A stretch of DNA of 64,000 nucleotides from Iodidimonas nitroreducens (GTDB lineage: Bacteria; Pseudomonadota; Alphaproteobacteria; Sphingomonadales; Rhodothalassiaceae). Positions 35,235-42,651 of the stretch are shown here, one piece after another. Location of the stretch: NCBI GenBank assembly GCA_000710935.1, contig BAYV01000011.1, positions 62,001 through 126,000 on the forward strand, given 5' to 3'. The stretch's first letter is position 1. Every line of letters begins with the position of its first letter. The notes beneath the pieces are model-generated. The model searched no databases. It saw only the letters and a program-made list of their open reading frames with translations, and had not been told where the DNA came from. The position numbers and the translations under genes were made by a program.

Positions 35235-35248
35235 TCTTTTATAAGATA
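35235..35248. promoter_or_regulatory. Palindromic operator copy between kinase and YeiH genes
   Basis: TCTTTTATAAGATA differs at one base from the 14-bp core TCTTATATAAGATA of the operator found at 46125, 49869 and 39268. It lies in the divergent promoter region of the kinase (minus) and the exporter (plus), 113 bp and 90 bp from their start codons. Confidence 0.6.
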
Positions 35249-35337
35249 TAAAAGCCAGAAGGCTGGCGGTTTGTCCAGCCCGGAAGCCATGCCATCTGAA
35301 TGCGGCCCGCAGATCAAGAGAAAGGCGTTTCATCACA

Positions 35338-36321
35338 GTGACCCAATATCTGGCGCAGATGCGAAGCCTTGTCCCCGGCCTTGTGCTGTGTTTCACCATC
35401 GCGGCGGCGGCGAATTTTCTGTCCGAGCATTATGGCGCGCCGGTGATGCTGTTTGCCCTGCTTTTGGGGATGGCCTTTCATTTTCTGGCCGAAGATGGCA
35501 AATGCCTTGCGGGGATCGAGTTCACGGCCAAGCGTCTGTTGCGGATCGGGGTGGCGCTTTTGGGGGCGCGGGTGACGGCCGGGCAGATCACCAGCCTTGG
35601 GATCGGGCCGGTGATTGCGATCCCGGCGCTCGTTCTGATCACCATTTTATTTGGCATTCTGTTTTCCCGCCTGCTTGGAAAATCGGTGCGTTTGGGCCTT
35701 CTCACCGGCGGTGCGGTGGCGATCTGCGGGGCCTCAGCGGCATTGGCCATTGTCGCTGTTTTGCCCCCTGAAGATGGCGAGACGGATACCCTGTTCACGG
35801 TGATTGCGGTCACCACATTATCCACCATTGCGATGATCGCCTATCCCATTTTCTATGCCACATTGGGGCTGGATGATGCCGGGATCGGCTTTTTGCTGGG
35901 GGCCACCATCCATGATGTAGCGCAGGTGGTGGGGGCTGGCTATGCGGTATCGGATGGGGCAGGGGATGTGGCCACCTATGTGAAAATGCTGCGGGTGAGC
36001 CTGCTGCCGATTGTGGTGCTGGCCATTGCCTTTATGTATCGCAAGCAGAAAAGCGGCGATAAAAAAGCTGCGATTCCGGGCTTTGCCATCGCTTTTGGGC
36101 TGATTTTACTGGCCAACAGTCTGGGCCTGATCCCGCCGGTTCTGGCCGGGGCGATGACCGAAGCCTCGCGCTGGTTGCTGGTGGCGGCAATTGCTGCTTT
36201 GGGGGTGAAAACATCCCTGAAAGCGATGACCGATCTGGGGCCGCGCTATCTGGGGCTGGTGCTGGGGCAAACGGTATTTTTGGCTTTTGCCGCGATTGGC
36301 GCACTCTATCTGATCGCGTGA
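35338..36321 (+). CDS. YeiH/UPF0324-family putative sulfate (sulfite) exporter
   Basis: A 327-residue inner-membrane protein with about ten hydrophobic segments of the YeiH (putative sulfate exporter) family: YGAPVMLFALLLGMAFHFLAED, RIGVALLGARVT, LTGGAVAICGASAALAI and GATIHDVAQVVGAGYAVSD are the family blocks. Members occur near taurine and other sulfonate genes. In a locus that should release sulfite through SuyAB, it is the natural candidate for exporting sulfite or sulfate. GTG 35338 is taken as start though the ribosome site is weak. Its 3' end overlaps the convergent dctP gene by 16 bp. Confidence 0.88.
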   Translation: MTQYLAQMRSLVPGLVLCFTIAAAANFLSEHYGAPVMLFALLLGMAFHFLAEDGKCLAGIEFTAKRLLRIGVALLGARVTAGQITSLGIGPVIAIPALVLITILFGILFSRLLGKSVRLGLLTGGAVAICGASAALAIVAVLPPEDGETDTLFTVIAVTTLSTIAMIAYPIFYATLGLDDAGIGFLLGATIHDVAQVVGAGYAVSDGAGDVATYVKMLRVSLLPIVVLAIAFMYRKQKSGDKKAAIPGFAIAFGLILLANSLGLIPPVLAGAMTEASRWLLVAAIAALGVKTSLKAMTDLGPRYLGLVLGQTVFLAFAAIGALYLIA

Positions 36322-37367
36322 CCCCGGGATGATCCGCCCAAGCCTTCACAGCGGGCGATTTCCGCCGTCAAAAGATCCAGCCATTCCGGCCCATAGCGAT
36401 CCTTATACCATGCACGCAAAGGCTGGGCGGCCTTGACGAAGGCCGCTTTTTCTTCGGCATCAAGGGTGATCACCGTGCCGCCGGCGGCTTTGAACGCATC
36501 AAGGGCTTGTTGCTCGCCTTCTTTTGGCAATCTGCGGGTGATGGTTTTTAGGGCTGCAAAGCCCTTTTCCACCGCTGCGCGATCCTGTTCGGGCAGCATC
36601 GCCCATTGCTTTTCGGAATACCACCACATGGCCGCCATATAGGCATGGCCATCAAGGGTGAGATAATCCAGCGCTTCATGCAGCTTGGCCCCCACAATAT
36701 CCTGCACGCTGTTTTTGGTGCCTTCCACCACACCGGTTGCGAGGGCTGTATAAACCTCGCCCCAGGCGATGGGGGTGGGATTGGCCCCAAAAAGCCGCAA
36801 AAGTTCCTGCTGCATGGCCGAAGGGGTGGAGCGGATTTTCAAACCCGCCAGATCCTGGGGTTTGTGGATCGCTTTGTTTGCAGTGGCCAGATGCCGCCAG
36901 CCGCCGGTATCCGAGATCACCATCAGGCGCAGGCCCAGATCCCGTTCGAGGGCGGCGCGGCGCAACTGATCGAGCATCGGCCCATCCAGCACACAATGTG
37001 CCACCGCATCATTGGGTAAAAGATAAGGCAGATCAAGCACCTGAGCCGCCCCAAACAAACGGCCAATGCCGCCGACCGTGGTCATGTGAATATCCAAAAG
37101 GCCGCTGCCCAGCCCATCGAGACATTCCCGCTCATTGCCGCAAAATTGCCCGGATGGAAATATATCCACCCGCACCCGGCCCACTGTTTCGCGCTCCACC
37201 ACCTCCTTGAAGGCGGCAGCGCCTTTATAATCCTCATCTTCAGGCGAGCTTAAAAAGCCGATGGTGATGATGCGTTCGGGCTGGTCTTTTGCCGATGTCA
37301 AAACGCCGATGATCGCGATCACGAACAGGGCCGCCAGAATGATCATCGCGCGGATTTGCGGGTTCAT
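36306..37367 (-). CDS. dctP: TRAP transporter substrate-binding protein DctP
   Basis: Periplasmic solute receptor of a tripartite ATP-independent transporter, 353 residues with an N-terminal membrane anchor or signal (MIILAALFVIAIIGVLTSA). AAFKEVVERETVGRVRVDIFPSGQFCG and DLAGLKIRSTPSAMQQELLRLFGANPTPIAWGEVYTALATGVVEGTKN are the DctP hallmarks; the Arg of KIRS is the usual anion-binding residue. GAGGGGGA precedes the ATG and dctM ends 10 bp before. Context suggests a sulfonated sugar, sulfoglyceride or sulfolactate as cargo. The gene's end overlaps that of the convergent exporter gene. Confidence 0.93.
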   Translation of the reverse strand: MNPQIRAMIILAALFVIAIIGVLTSAKDQPERIITIGFLSSPEDEDYKGAAAFKEVVERETVGRVRVDIFPSGQFCGNERECLDGLGSGLLDIHMTTVGGIGRLFGAAQVLDLPYLLPNDAVAHCVLDGPMLDQLRRAALERDLGLRLMVISDTGGWRHLATANKAIHKPQDLAGLKIRSTPSAMQQELLRLFGANPTPIAWGEVYTALATGVVEGTKNSVQDIVGAKLHEALDYLTLDGHAYMAAMWWYSEKQWAMLPEQDRAAVEKGFAALKTITRRLPKEGEQQALDAFKAAGGTVITLDAEEKAAFVKAAQPLRAWYKDRYGPEWLDLLTAEIARCEGLGGSSRGHAIR

Positions 37368-37377
37368 GGCATCCCCC

Positions 37378-38664
37378 TCAGCCCAAACCCATAAGCCGGG
37401 GCAGGGTCATGGTGAGGGCGGGGATATAGGTGATGAGGAAAATGACAAACACCTGCACCGCCAGAAAGGGCAGCATTTCGCGAATGATGCTTTCCACCTT
37501 TTCGCCTGAAACCGAGGCCGCTACGAACAAAACAAGCCCCATCGGCGGGGTGGCCAGCCCCACGGTCACATTCACGCACATCACGATGGCGAAATGCAGG
37601 GGATCGACCCCCAGATTGATGAACAAAGGCCCCAAAACCGGCCCCAAAATCATGATCGCCGGGCCGGCATCCAGAAACATGCCCACGATGAACAAAAGGA
37701 TATTCACCGCAAAAAGCAGGATCAGCACATTATCCGATACGCCCCCAAGGCCGCTGGCGATGGTATCGGCCATGCCGGAAACCGAAATCATCCAGGCAAA
37801 GGATAAAGCCGCCCCCACCAGTAAAAGCACCACGCCCGATTGCATCGCCGCTTCACGAAACACATCGGGCAGATCGCGAAAGCGCAAGGTGCGGGTGACG
37901 AACAAGGCCACTACAAGGGCATAGGCGGCGGCAATGGCTGCGGCTTCGGTGGGGGTGAAGATTCCGGCCAAAATCCCCCCGAGCAGGATCACCGGGGTAA
38001 GCAGGGCGGGAAAGCTGATTTTGAAGATATCATAGCGTTCGCGCAAACTGGCCTTGCGGTTTGAGATGGGATAATTGCGGCTGCGGGCGAGCCGTGCTGT
38101 GAGCACCATCATGCCCCCGGCGATCAGAATACCGGGCACGATGCCTGCGGCAAACAACCCACCCACCGAGACATTCATGATGAAAGCATAGATGATCATG
38201 ATGCCCGATGGTGGAATGATTGGCCCCACAACCGAGCTGGCCGCGGTGATGGCGGCGGCAAAGGGGCGGGAATAGCCGCTTTTATGCATGGCCGGGATGA
38301 GCATTTTGCCCAAGGCCGAGGTATCGGCCACCGCCGAGCCGGACAGCCCCGCAAACAGGATGGATGACAGGATATTCACCTGAGCCAGGCCGCCCCGCAC
38401 ATGGCCGATCAGCGATTGGGAAAAACGCACCAGGGCTTCGGTGATGCCGCCCCGGTTCATGATTTCACCCGCCAGAATGAAAAAGGGCACGGCCATCAGG
38501 GGGAAGCTATCCATGCCATTATAAAGCCGCGATAAAAGAGCGGGCAGATAGCGCCCCTGCCCATCGATCACAAGGCTTAATCCCGGCCCGATCAGAAGGG
38601 CAAAAACCACCGGCGTGCCAATCGCCAGCAAAAAGATGAAAATCCAGAAATAAGCCAGCGACAT
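37378..38664 (-). CDS. dctM: TRAP transporter large permease DctM
   Basis: The 428-residue, roughly 12-helix permease of the TRAP system, which couples uptake to the sodium gradient. The sequence contains FPLMAVPFFILAGEIMNRGGITEALVRFSQSLIGHVRGGLAQVN, SGSAVADTSALGKMLIPAM and PTEAAAIAAAYALVVAL, all DctM signatures, and VGLATPPMGLVLFVAASVSG near the end. GAGGGGGAA precedes the start. Middle gene of the dctQ-dctM-dctP operon. Confidence 0.95.
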   Translation of the reverse strand: MSLAYFWIFIFLLAIGTPVVFALLIGPGLSLVIDGQGRYLPALLSRLYNGMDSFPLMAVPFFILAGEIMNRGGITEALVRFSQSLIGHVRGGLAQVNILSSILFAGLSGSAVADTSALGKMLIPAMHKSGYSRPFAAAITAASSVVGPIIPPSGIMIIYAFIMNVSVGGLFAAGIVPGILIAGGMMVLTARLARSRNYPISNRKASLRERYDIFKISFPALLTPVILLGGILAGIFTPTEAAAIAAAYALVVALFVTRTLRFRDLPDVFREAAMQSGVVLLLVGAALSFAWMISVSGMADTIASGLGGVSDNVLILLFAVNILLFIVGMFLDAGPAIMILGPVLGPLFINLGVDPLHFAIVMCVNVTVGLATPPMGLVLFVAASVSGEKVESIIREMLPFLAVQVFVIFLITYIPALTMTLPRLMGLG

Positions 38665-38667
38665 CGG

Positions 38668-39246
38668 CTATTCCCCCTCGATCACGGGGCGGGCAGGGGC
38701 GAGAGGATAGCCGCCATCGGGATCGATCAGATGCATCACCCCGCGCAAAAGATGTTCGATCGCCACCGACATTAGGGTCAAAAGCCCGATGGGCATGATC
38801 GCATAGAAAAAAGCCATGGGGATGGGCAGGCTGGCGGCGCTGATATCGGCCCCGCGCGCCACAAATCCAAAGCTCAGTTCAAACAGAACGAACAAAATCC
38901 ACAAAACCAGCGCATCGATCAGAATTTTGAGGGCGGCCTGAAGGCGAACCGGCAGCGGGGTGATCAGCATCAGAATGGCCACCGCCGCCCCCCGGCGATA
39001 AGCCCAGGGGGCAACCAGAAAGGCCGACCACACCATCAGCGCCTTGGCCAGTTCCTCGGTCCAGATCAGGCTATCATTGAGAGCATAGCGGAAAAGCACC
39101 TGCAACAGAACGATCCCCAGCATGGCCATCAAAAAGACCACCGAAAGCGTGCGCCCGGCGCGCGAAAGCCCTTGATTGATGCGCCCCAGACCATGAATGA
39201 TGGACAGGATCGAAAAACCTGAGGGCTTGGGCTGGTTTTCGGGCAT
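38668..39246 (-). CDS. dctQ: TRAP transporter small permease DctQ
   Basis: The 192-residue four-helix small permease of the TRAP system. RTLSVVFLMAMLGIVLLQVLFRYALNDSLIWTEELAKALMVWSAFLVAPWAYRRGA is typical (the N-x-x-x-x-W-x-E-E-L-A motif). First gene of the operon; only three bases separate it from dctM. Upstream, between it and the divergent mutarotase gene, lies a near-perfect operator palindrome at 39268-39283. Confidence 0.93.
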   Translation of the reverse strand: MPENQPKPSGFSILSIIHGLGRINQGLSRAGRTLSVVFLMAMLGIVLLQVLFRYALNDSLIWTEELAKALMVWSAFLVAPWAYRRGAAVAILMLITPLPVRLQAALKILIDALVLWILFVLFELSFGFVARGADISAASLPIPMAFFYAIMPIGLLTLMSVAIEHLLRGVMHLIDPDGGYPLAPARPVIEGE

Positions 39247-39267
39247 TCCTGACTATCCCAACTTATC

Positions 39268-39283
39268 TATCTTATATATGATA
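39268..39283. promoter_or_regulatory. Operator palindrome between TRAP operon and mutarotase
   Basis: TATCTTATATATGATA matches the 16-bp perfect palindrome of 46125-46140 at 15 of 16 positions. It lies 22 bp before the dctQ start and 114 bp before the mutarotase start, able to control both divergent units. Confidence 0.7.
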
Positions 39284-39396
39284 GCTTTTATGATGCAGTA
39301 AGGATAGGCTTTTTTGCCACATCTGAAACCGCGCTATTCAGGCCATTCAGGCCAATTGGGGCATGTAAAATCAATTTTGGGGCACGAAAACAGATT

Positions 39397-40437
39397 ATGC
39401 AGCGGATTATTATATCAGGCCATGGGCTGATGGCCGACCTCATCCCCATGGGGGCGGTTTTGCAGCGTTTGCAGATCAGCCTGCCCAATAGCTTACCCAA
39501 CAATTTACCCAATAGATTACCCAATAGCTTACCGAGGGCGGACTCTCCTCGCGATCTGACTTTGGGCTTTCCCGATCCGGCCGCCTATCCTGATTTTTCG
39601 CCTCATTTCGGGGCCACCGCAGGCCGCTATGCCAATCGCATCCGGGATGGCCGTTTTGAGCTTGATGGGAAAATTATTCAGCTCAGCTGCAATCAGGATG
39701 GTCGCCATCATCTGCATGGGGGCCAGCGCGGCTTTGGCAAAAGGGAATGGACGCTTTTGGATCATGGGGCGGATTGGGCGGACTGGGGCTATGAGGCAGC
39801 GGATGGCGAAGAAGGCTATCCCGGTGCCTGTGAGGTGCGCTGCAGCTATCGCCTTTTGCCCGGGCCCATTTTGCGGGTGGAGCTGATGGCCCGCAGCACC
39901 AAGCCCACTATTATCAATCTAGTGCATCACAGCTATTTCAATCTTGATGGCGGGGGTACGATCCATGAGGCCCGGCTTGAAATCGACGCCGATCATTATG
40001 TGCCCGTGGATGAGGCTGCGCTGCCTTATGATGGGGTGCAGCCGGTGGCTGGTACCCCCTTTGATTTTCGCACCGCCCGGCCGATCCACGCCAAAGCCGC
40101 AGGGGATGAACAGGCCTTCCCCTATGATCATTGTTTCATTCTATCGTCGCCCATCGGTGCCGATGGCCTGCGCCGGGCTGCCCGGCTATCGGGGGCGCGG
40201 CAGGATCTGGCGATGGAGCTATGGACCAATCAGCCCGCCGTGCAATTTTATGCCGGGCACAAGATCAAGACCGCCATTCCCGGGCATCAGGGCGTGGCCT
40301 ATGGTGCCTTTTCCGGTTTGTGCCTCGAACCGCAAATCCCCCCCGATAGCCCGAACGGGCCCTTTCGGGCGCATGCCATCCTCCGCCCCGGTGAAGACTA
40401 TCACCAGATCAGCGAATTTCGCTTTTACCCGCTATGA
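39397..40437 (+). CDS. Aldose 1-epimerase family mutarotase (GalM/YihR type)
   Basis: Interconverts alpha and beta anomers of an aldose. The 346-residue protein has the catalytic His in NLVHHSYFNLDG and the catalytic Glu in SGLCLEPQIPPDSPN, plus FGATAGRYANRIRDGRFELDG near the N terminus. A loop at about residues 29-46 consists of repeated LPN(S/N/R) units encoded by 12-bp tandem repeats, not expected in the family. E. coli has a related sulfoquinovose mutarotase, YihR, in its sulfoquinovose cluster, and this gene is probably its functional counterpart. The ribosome site is weak, so the start is uncertain. Its end overlaps the convergent GH31 gene by six bases. Confidence 0.9.
   Translation: MQRIIISGHGLMADLIPMGAVLQRLQISLPNSLPNNLPNRLPNSLPRADSPRDLTLGFPDPAAYPDFSPHFGATAGRYANRIRDGRFELDGKIIQLSCNQDGRHHLHGGQRGFGKREWTLLDHGADWADWGYEAADGEEGYPGACEVRCSYRLLPGPILRVELMARSTKPTIINLVHHSYFNLDGGGTIHEARLEIDADHYVPVDEAALPYDGVQPVAGTPFDFRTARPIHAKAAGDEQAFPYDHCFILSSPIGADGLRRAARLSGARQDLAMELWTNQPAVQFYAGHKIKTAIPGHQGVAYGAFSGLCLEPQIPPDSPNGPFRAHAILRPGEDYHQISEFRFYPL
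39481..39534 (+). repeat. 12-bp tandem repeats inside the mutarotase gene
   Basis: Four and a half in-frame copies of a 12-bp unit close to TTACCCAATAGC (units at 39481, 39493, 39505, 39517 and a half at 39529), encoding LPNS, LPNN, LPNR, LPNS, LP. The copies differ at a few bases, so the expansion is not brand new. It lengthens a surface loop of the GalM fold. Confidence 0.9.
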
Positions 40438-42600
40438 AGCGATGAACCCGCTGCCCGCTTCCCAGATCAGGCTGATGGGCGGGCGGCCCTCCACAAGGCT
40501 GAGGGCATCTGTGCGGCTGACCGCCGGGCCAAGGGGGATCTGCGCGCCCTTTCTGGCGAAAACAGCGATCTCGTCCAGCGCCAGTTGCAGGTGATGGCAG
40601 CGCCCGCCCATGAAAGCTTCGCCCGCTGCGGGTGTTGTGGCCTCGCCCCTGATCAGGGCCGGAATCGGCAGGCGAATCCAATCCCCTTGAGGTAGAAAGG
40701 CCGTTACATTTCCATCGGGATCAAGGCAGGGGGCCACCAAAAGATCGGGGCCACATAAAAATTGGGTGTCAAAGCCCCAGGCGGCGCGATCATCGGGAAA
40801 GCCTAAAACCATCGCGCGCTGCACCGGCAGGCCGCTTTGATGGGCCATTTCCATGGCCTGCCAAAGATAAGGCAGCAGGCGATAGCGCAGGCGCAGGGCA
40901 TCCATCACCGCCCCTTCGGCCGTCTCGCCATAGCTCCAGGGTTCGCGCGGGCCAATGCCATGAAGGCGCATATGGGCCGCGAAAACCGCCGCCTGCGCCC
41001 AGCGGGTATAGAGCACCTGATCGCGTTGATCGCCATAAAACCCGCCCACATCCGTGGCATAAAAAGGCCCGCCCGATAGGCCCCAGCTTTGCCCGCCGCG
41101 CAGGCTGGCCGCCAGCCCTTCAAAATCGGCCTGCGGGTCGCCCCCCCAATGGGCGGGATAGCGCTGGGAACCCGCCCAAGCAGATCGGCTGAATAAAAAG
41201 GCCCCCGAAGGGCAAAAGGCGGTCGCCGCCTCATAGCAGCAGCGATTATATAAAAGGCTGTAAACATTGTGTAATTCTGCACCCGTTGCGCCATTATAGG
41301 CGATCATGTCCTCGGTGACCTGCTCGCCGAAATCGGGCTTGAGCATATCGATGCCCAGATCAAACAGGGCCTGATGGGACTCGCGCCAGAAGGCATAGGC
41401 ATCGGGATGGGTGAAATCGATGAGGCCTGAGGCCGGCAAAGGCGTGAGCACCGCGCCGAACGGCTCCAGATCCCATTCATAGCGATAGGGCTCGCCGCTT
41501 TCGGCATCCTTTAAAAGCCAGCCTTTGGCGGCCAGATCGTCAAATAAGGGGCCATCGACCGAGACCATGGGATATTCCCAGACACAGATGCGAAAGCCCA
41601 TGGATTTCAAGGCGCTGATCACCTGCTTGGGATCGGGATAGCGTTTGGGATCGAAACCGAATTGAAAGCGGCGATCGGTATCCTGCCAGGCCCGGCCATC
41701 AAAGGTGATGACATCGCACGGCATATCATGATCCCGCACGGCCTTGGCGGCGTCCAGAATCTCGTCGGCGGTGCGGTAATAGGCTTTCGATAAAATAACC
41801 CCAAGGCTCCAAAGCGGGGGCATAGGGGGGCGGCCGGTCAGCGCCGTATACTGGCCGATGATCGCCGCCCCATCATCGCCGGTGAAGAGAAAGAGATCGA
41901 GATGTTCATCGGCCAGATCAAGCACATAGCTGCGATGTGACCAGGGCGCATAGCCAATGGCGTGGGTCACATCAAAAGGGGTGTGAACGAACAGACCCCA
42001 GCCTTTGGGGCTGAAGGCAAAGGGGGTGTTTTTATAAGAATGTTCACCATTCACCCCCAGCGCATCTTCATTATGGCTGCAAATGATCTGGCCGCGCCGA
42101 TCCAGCCGCCCCCATTTTTCGCCCAAACCATAGATCGGCTCATCATGATCCAAGGCAAGGGAGATGAGCCAGCCCCGGGATGTGCTCCCGCTTTTGGGCC
42201 GGCGCGCGAAAGGCGGCAGGCGGTGGCGGCGCACGAAATGGCCATCATCGGCGCTTTTGATCAGGCATTTGCCGTTTTTTTCGAGCGCAAAGGAAAAAGG
42301 ATCGAACTGGATCACAAGGCTGAGATCACCAGCGTTGACGCGGGCGGTCTCGCCATTCTCCGCCAAAGCAAGGCTGGGCGCGCGGGCATCCGGTTCGTGG
42401 CTGATGATCCCATAATCATGAAGGATGGCCCCCTCATCAAGGCTGCGCAGGCGCAAACCCTGATCATAGAAGCTGATGGCAAGGGACCCTTGGTTGCTGA
42501 TCAGAAGGACGGATCGATCCTTCATGATTTCGGGGGGTGCGATGATGCGTAAAGGCGCAATCCGGCCCCATGATGGGGTGGGGATCGTGGCGTCAGCCAT
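40432..42600 (-). CDS. GH31 alpha-glycosidase (candidate for releasing the sulfosugar)
   Basis: Retaining alpha-glycosidase of family GH31, 722 residues, without a signal peptide. The barrel text PMPPLWSLGVILSKAYYRT, the nucleophile motif IDMLKPDFGE (Asp about 423) and the acid/base region RSAWAGSQRYPAHWGGD (Asp about 488), then LRGGQSWGLSGGPFYATDVGGF, are plain. Overall it looks nearer to YicI-type alpha-xylosidases than to E. coli sulfoquinovosidase YihQ; I could not find the YihQ-style QDW...G-K-R...W sequence that forms the sulfonate pocket. It is the third gene of the aldolase-isomerase-GH31 operon, so a sulfoquinovosyl-glycerol substrate is implied by context but not by motif. Confidence 0.9.
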   Translation of the reverse strand: MADATIPTPSWGRIAPLRIIAPPEIMKDRSVLLISNQGSLAISFYDQGLRLRSLDEGAILHDYGIISHEPDARAPSLALAENGETARVNAGDLSLVIQFDPFSFALEKNGKCLIKSADDGHFVRRHRLPPFARRPKSGSTSRGWLISLALDHDEPIYGLGEKWGRLDRRGQIICSHNEDALGVNGEHSYKNTPFAFSPKGWGLFVHTPFDVTHAIGYAPWSHRSYVLDLADEHLDLFLFTGDDGAAIIGQYTALTGRPPMPPLWSLGVILSKAYYRTADEILDAAKAVRDHDMPCDVITFDGRAWQDTDRRFQFGFDPKRYPDPKQVISALKSMGFRICVWEYPMVSVDGPLFDDLAAKGWLLKDAESGEPYRYEWDLEPFGAVLTPLPASGLIDFTHPDAYAFWRESHQALFDLGIDMLKPDFGEQVTEDMIAYNGATGAELHNVYSLLYNRCCYEAATAFCPSGAFLFSRSAWAGSQRYPAHWGGDPQADFEGLAASLRGGQSWGLSGGPFYATDVGGFYGDQRDQVLYTRWAQAAVFAAHMRLHGIGPREPWSYGETAEGAVMDALRLRYRLLPYLWQAMEMAHQSGLPVQRAMVLGFPDDRAAWGFDTQFLCGPDLLVAPCLDPDGNVTAFLPQGDWIRLPIPALIRGEATTPAAGEAFMGGRCHHLQLALDEIAVFARKGAQIPLGPAVSRTDALSLVEGRPPISLIWEAGSGFIAS

Positions 42601-42612
42601 GGGTCGAAACCC

Positions 42613-42644
42613 CTTGTGGGCCCTCTTGTGGGCCCTCTTGTGGG
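42613..42644. repeat. 12-bp tandem repeat between isomerase and GH31 genes
   Basis: Two and two-thirds perfect copies of CTTGTGGGCCCT (42613, 42625, partial at 42637) occupy most of the 51-bp gap between the isomerase stop and the GH31 start. On the transcribed strand the repeat lies just before the GH31 ribosome site, so copy number could change the spacing or structure of the leader. Confidence 0.9.
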
Positions 42645-42651
42645 ATGAGCA

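Noticed and set aside
39481-39534. CRISPR-like array
   Set aside because: Units are contiguous 12-bp coding repeats without spacers; no cas genes in the window.
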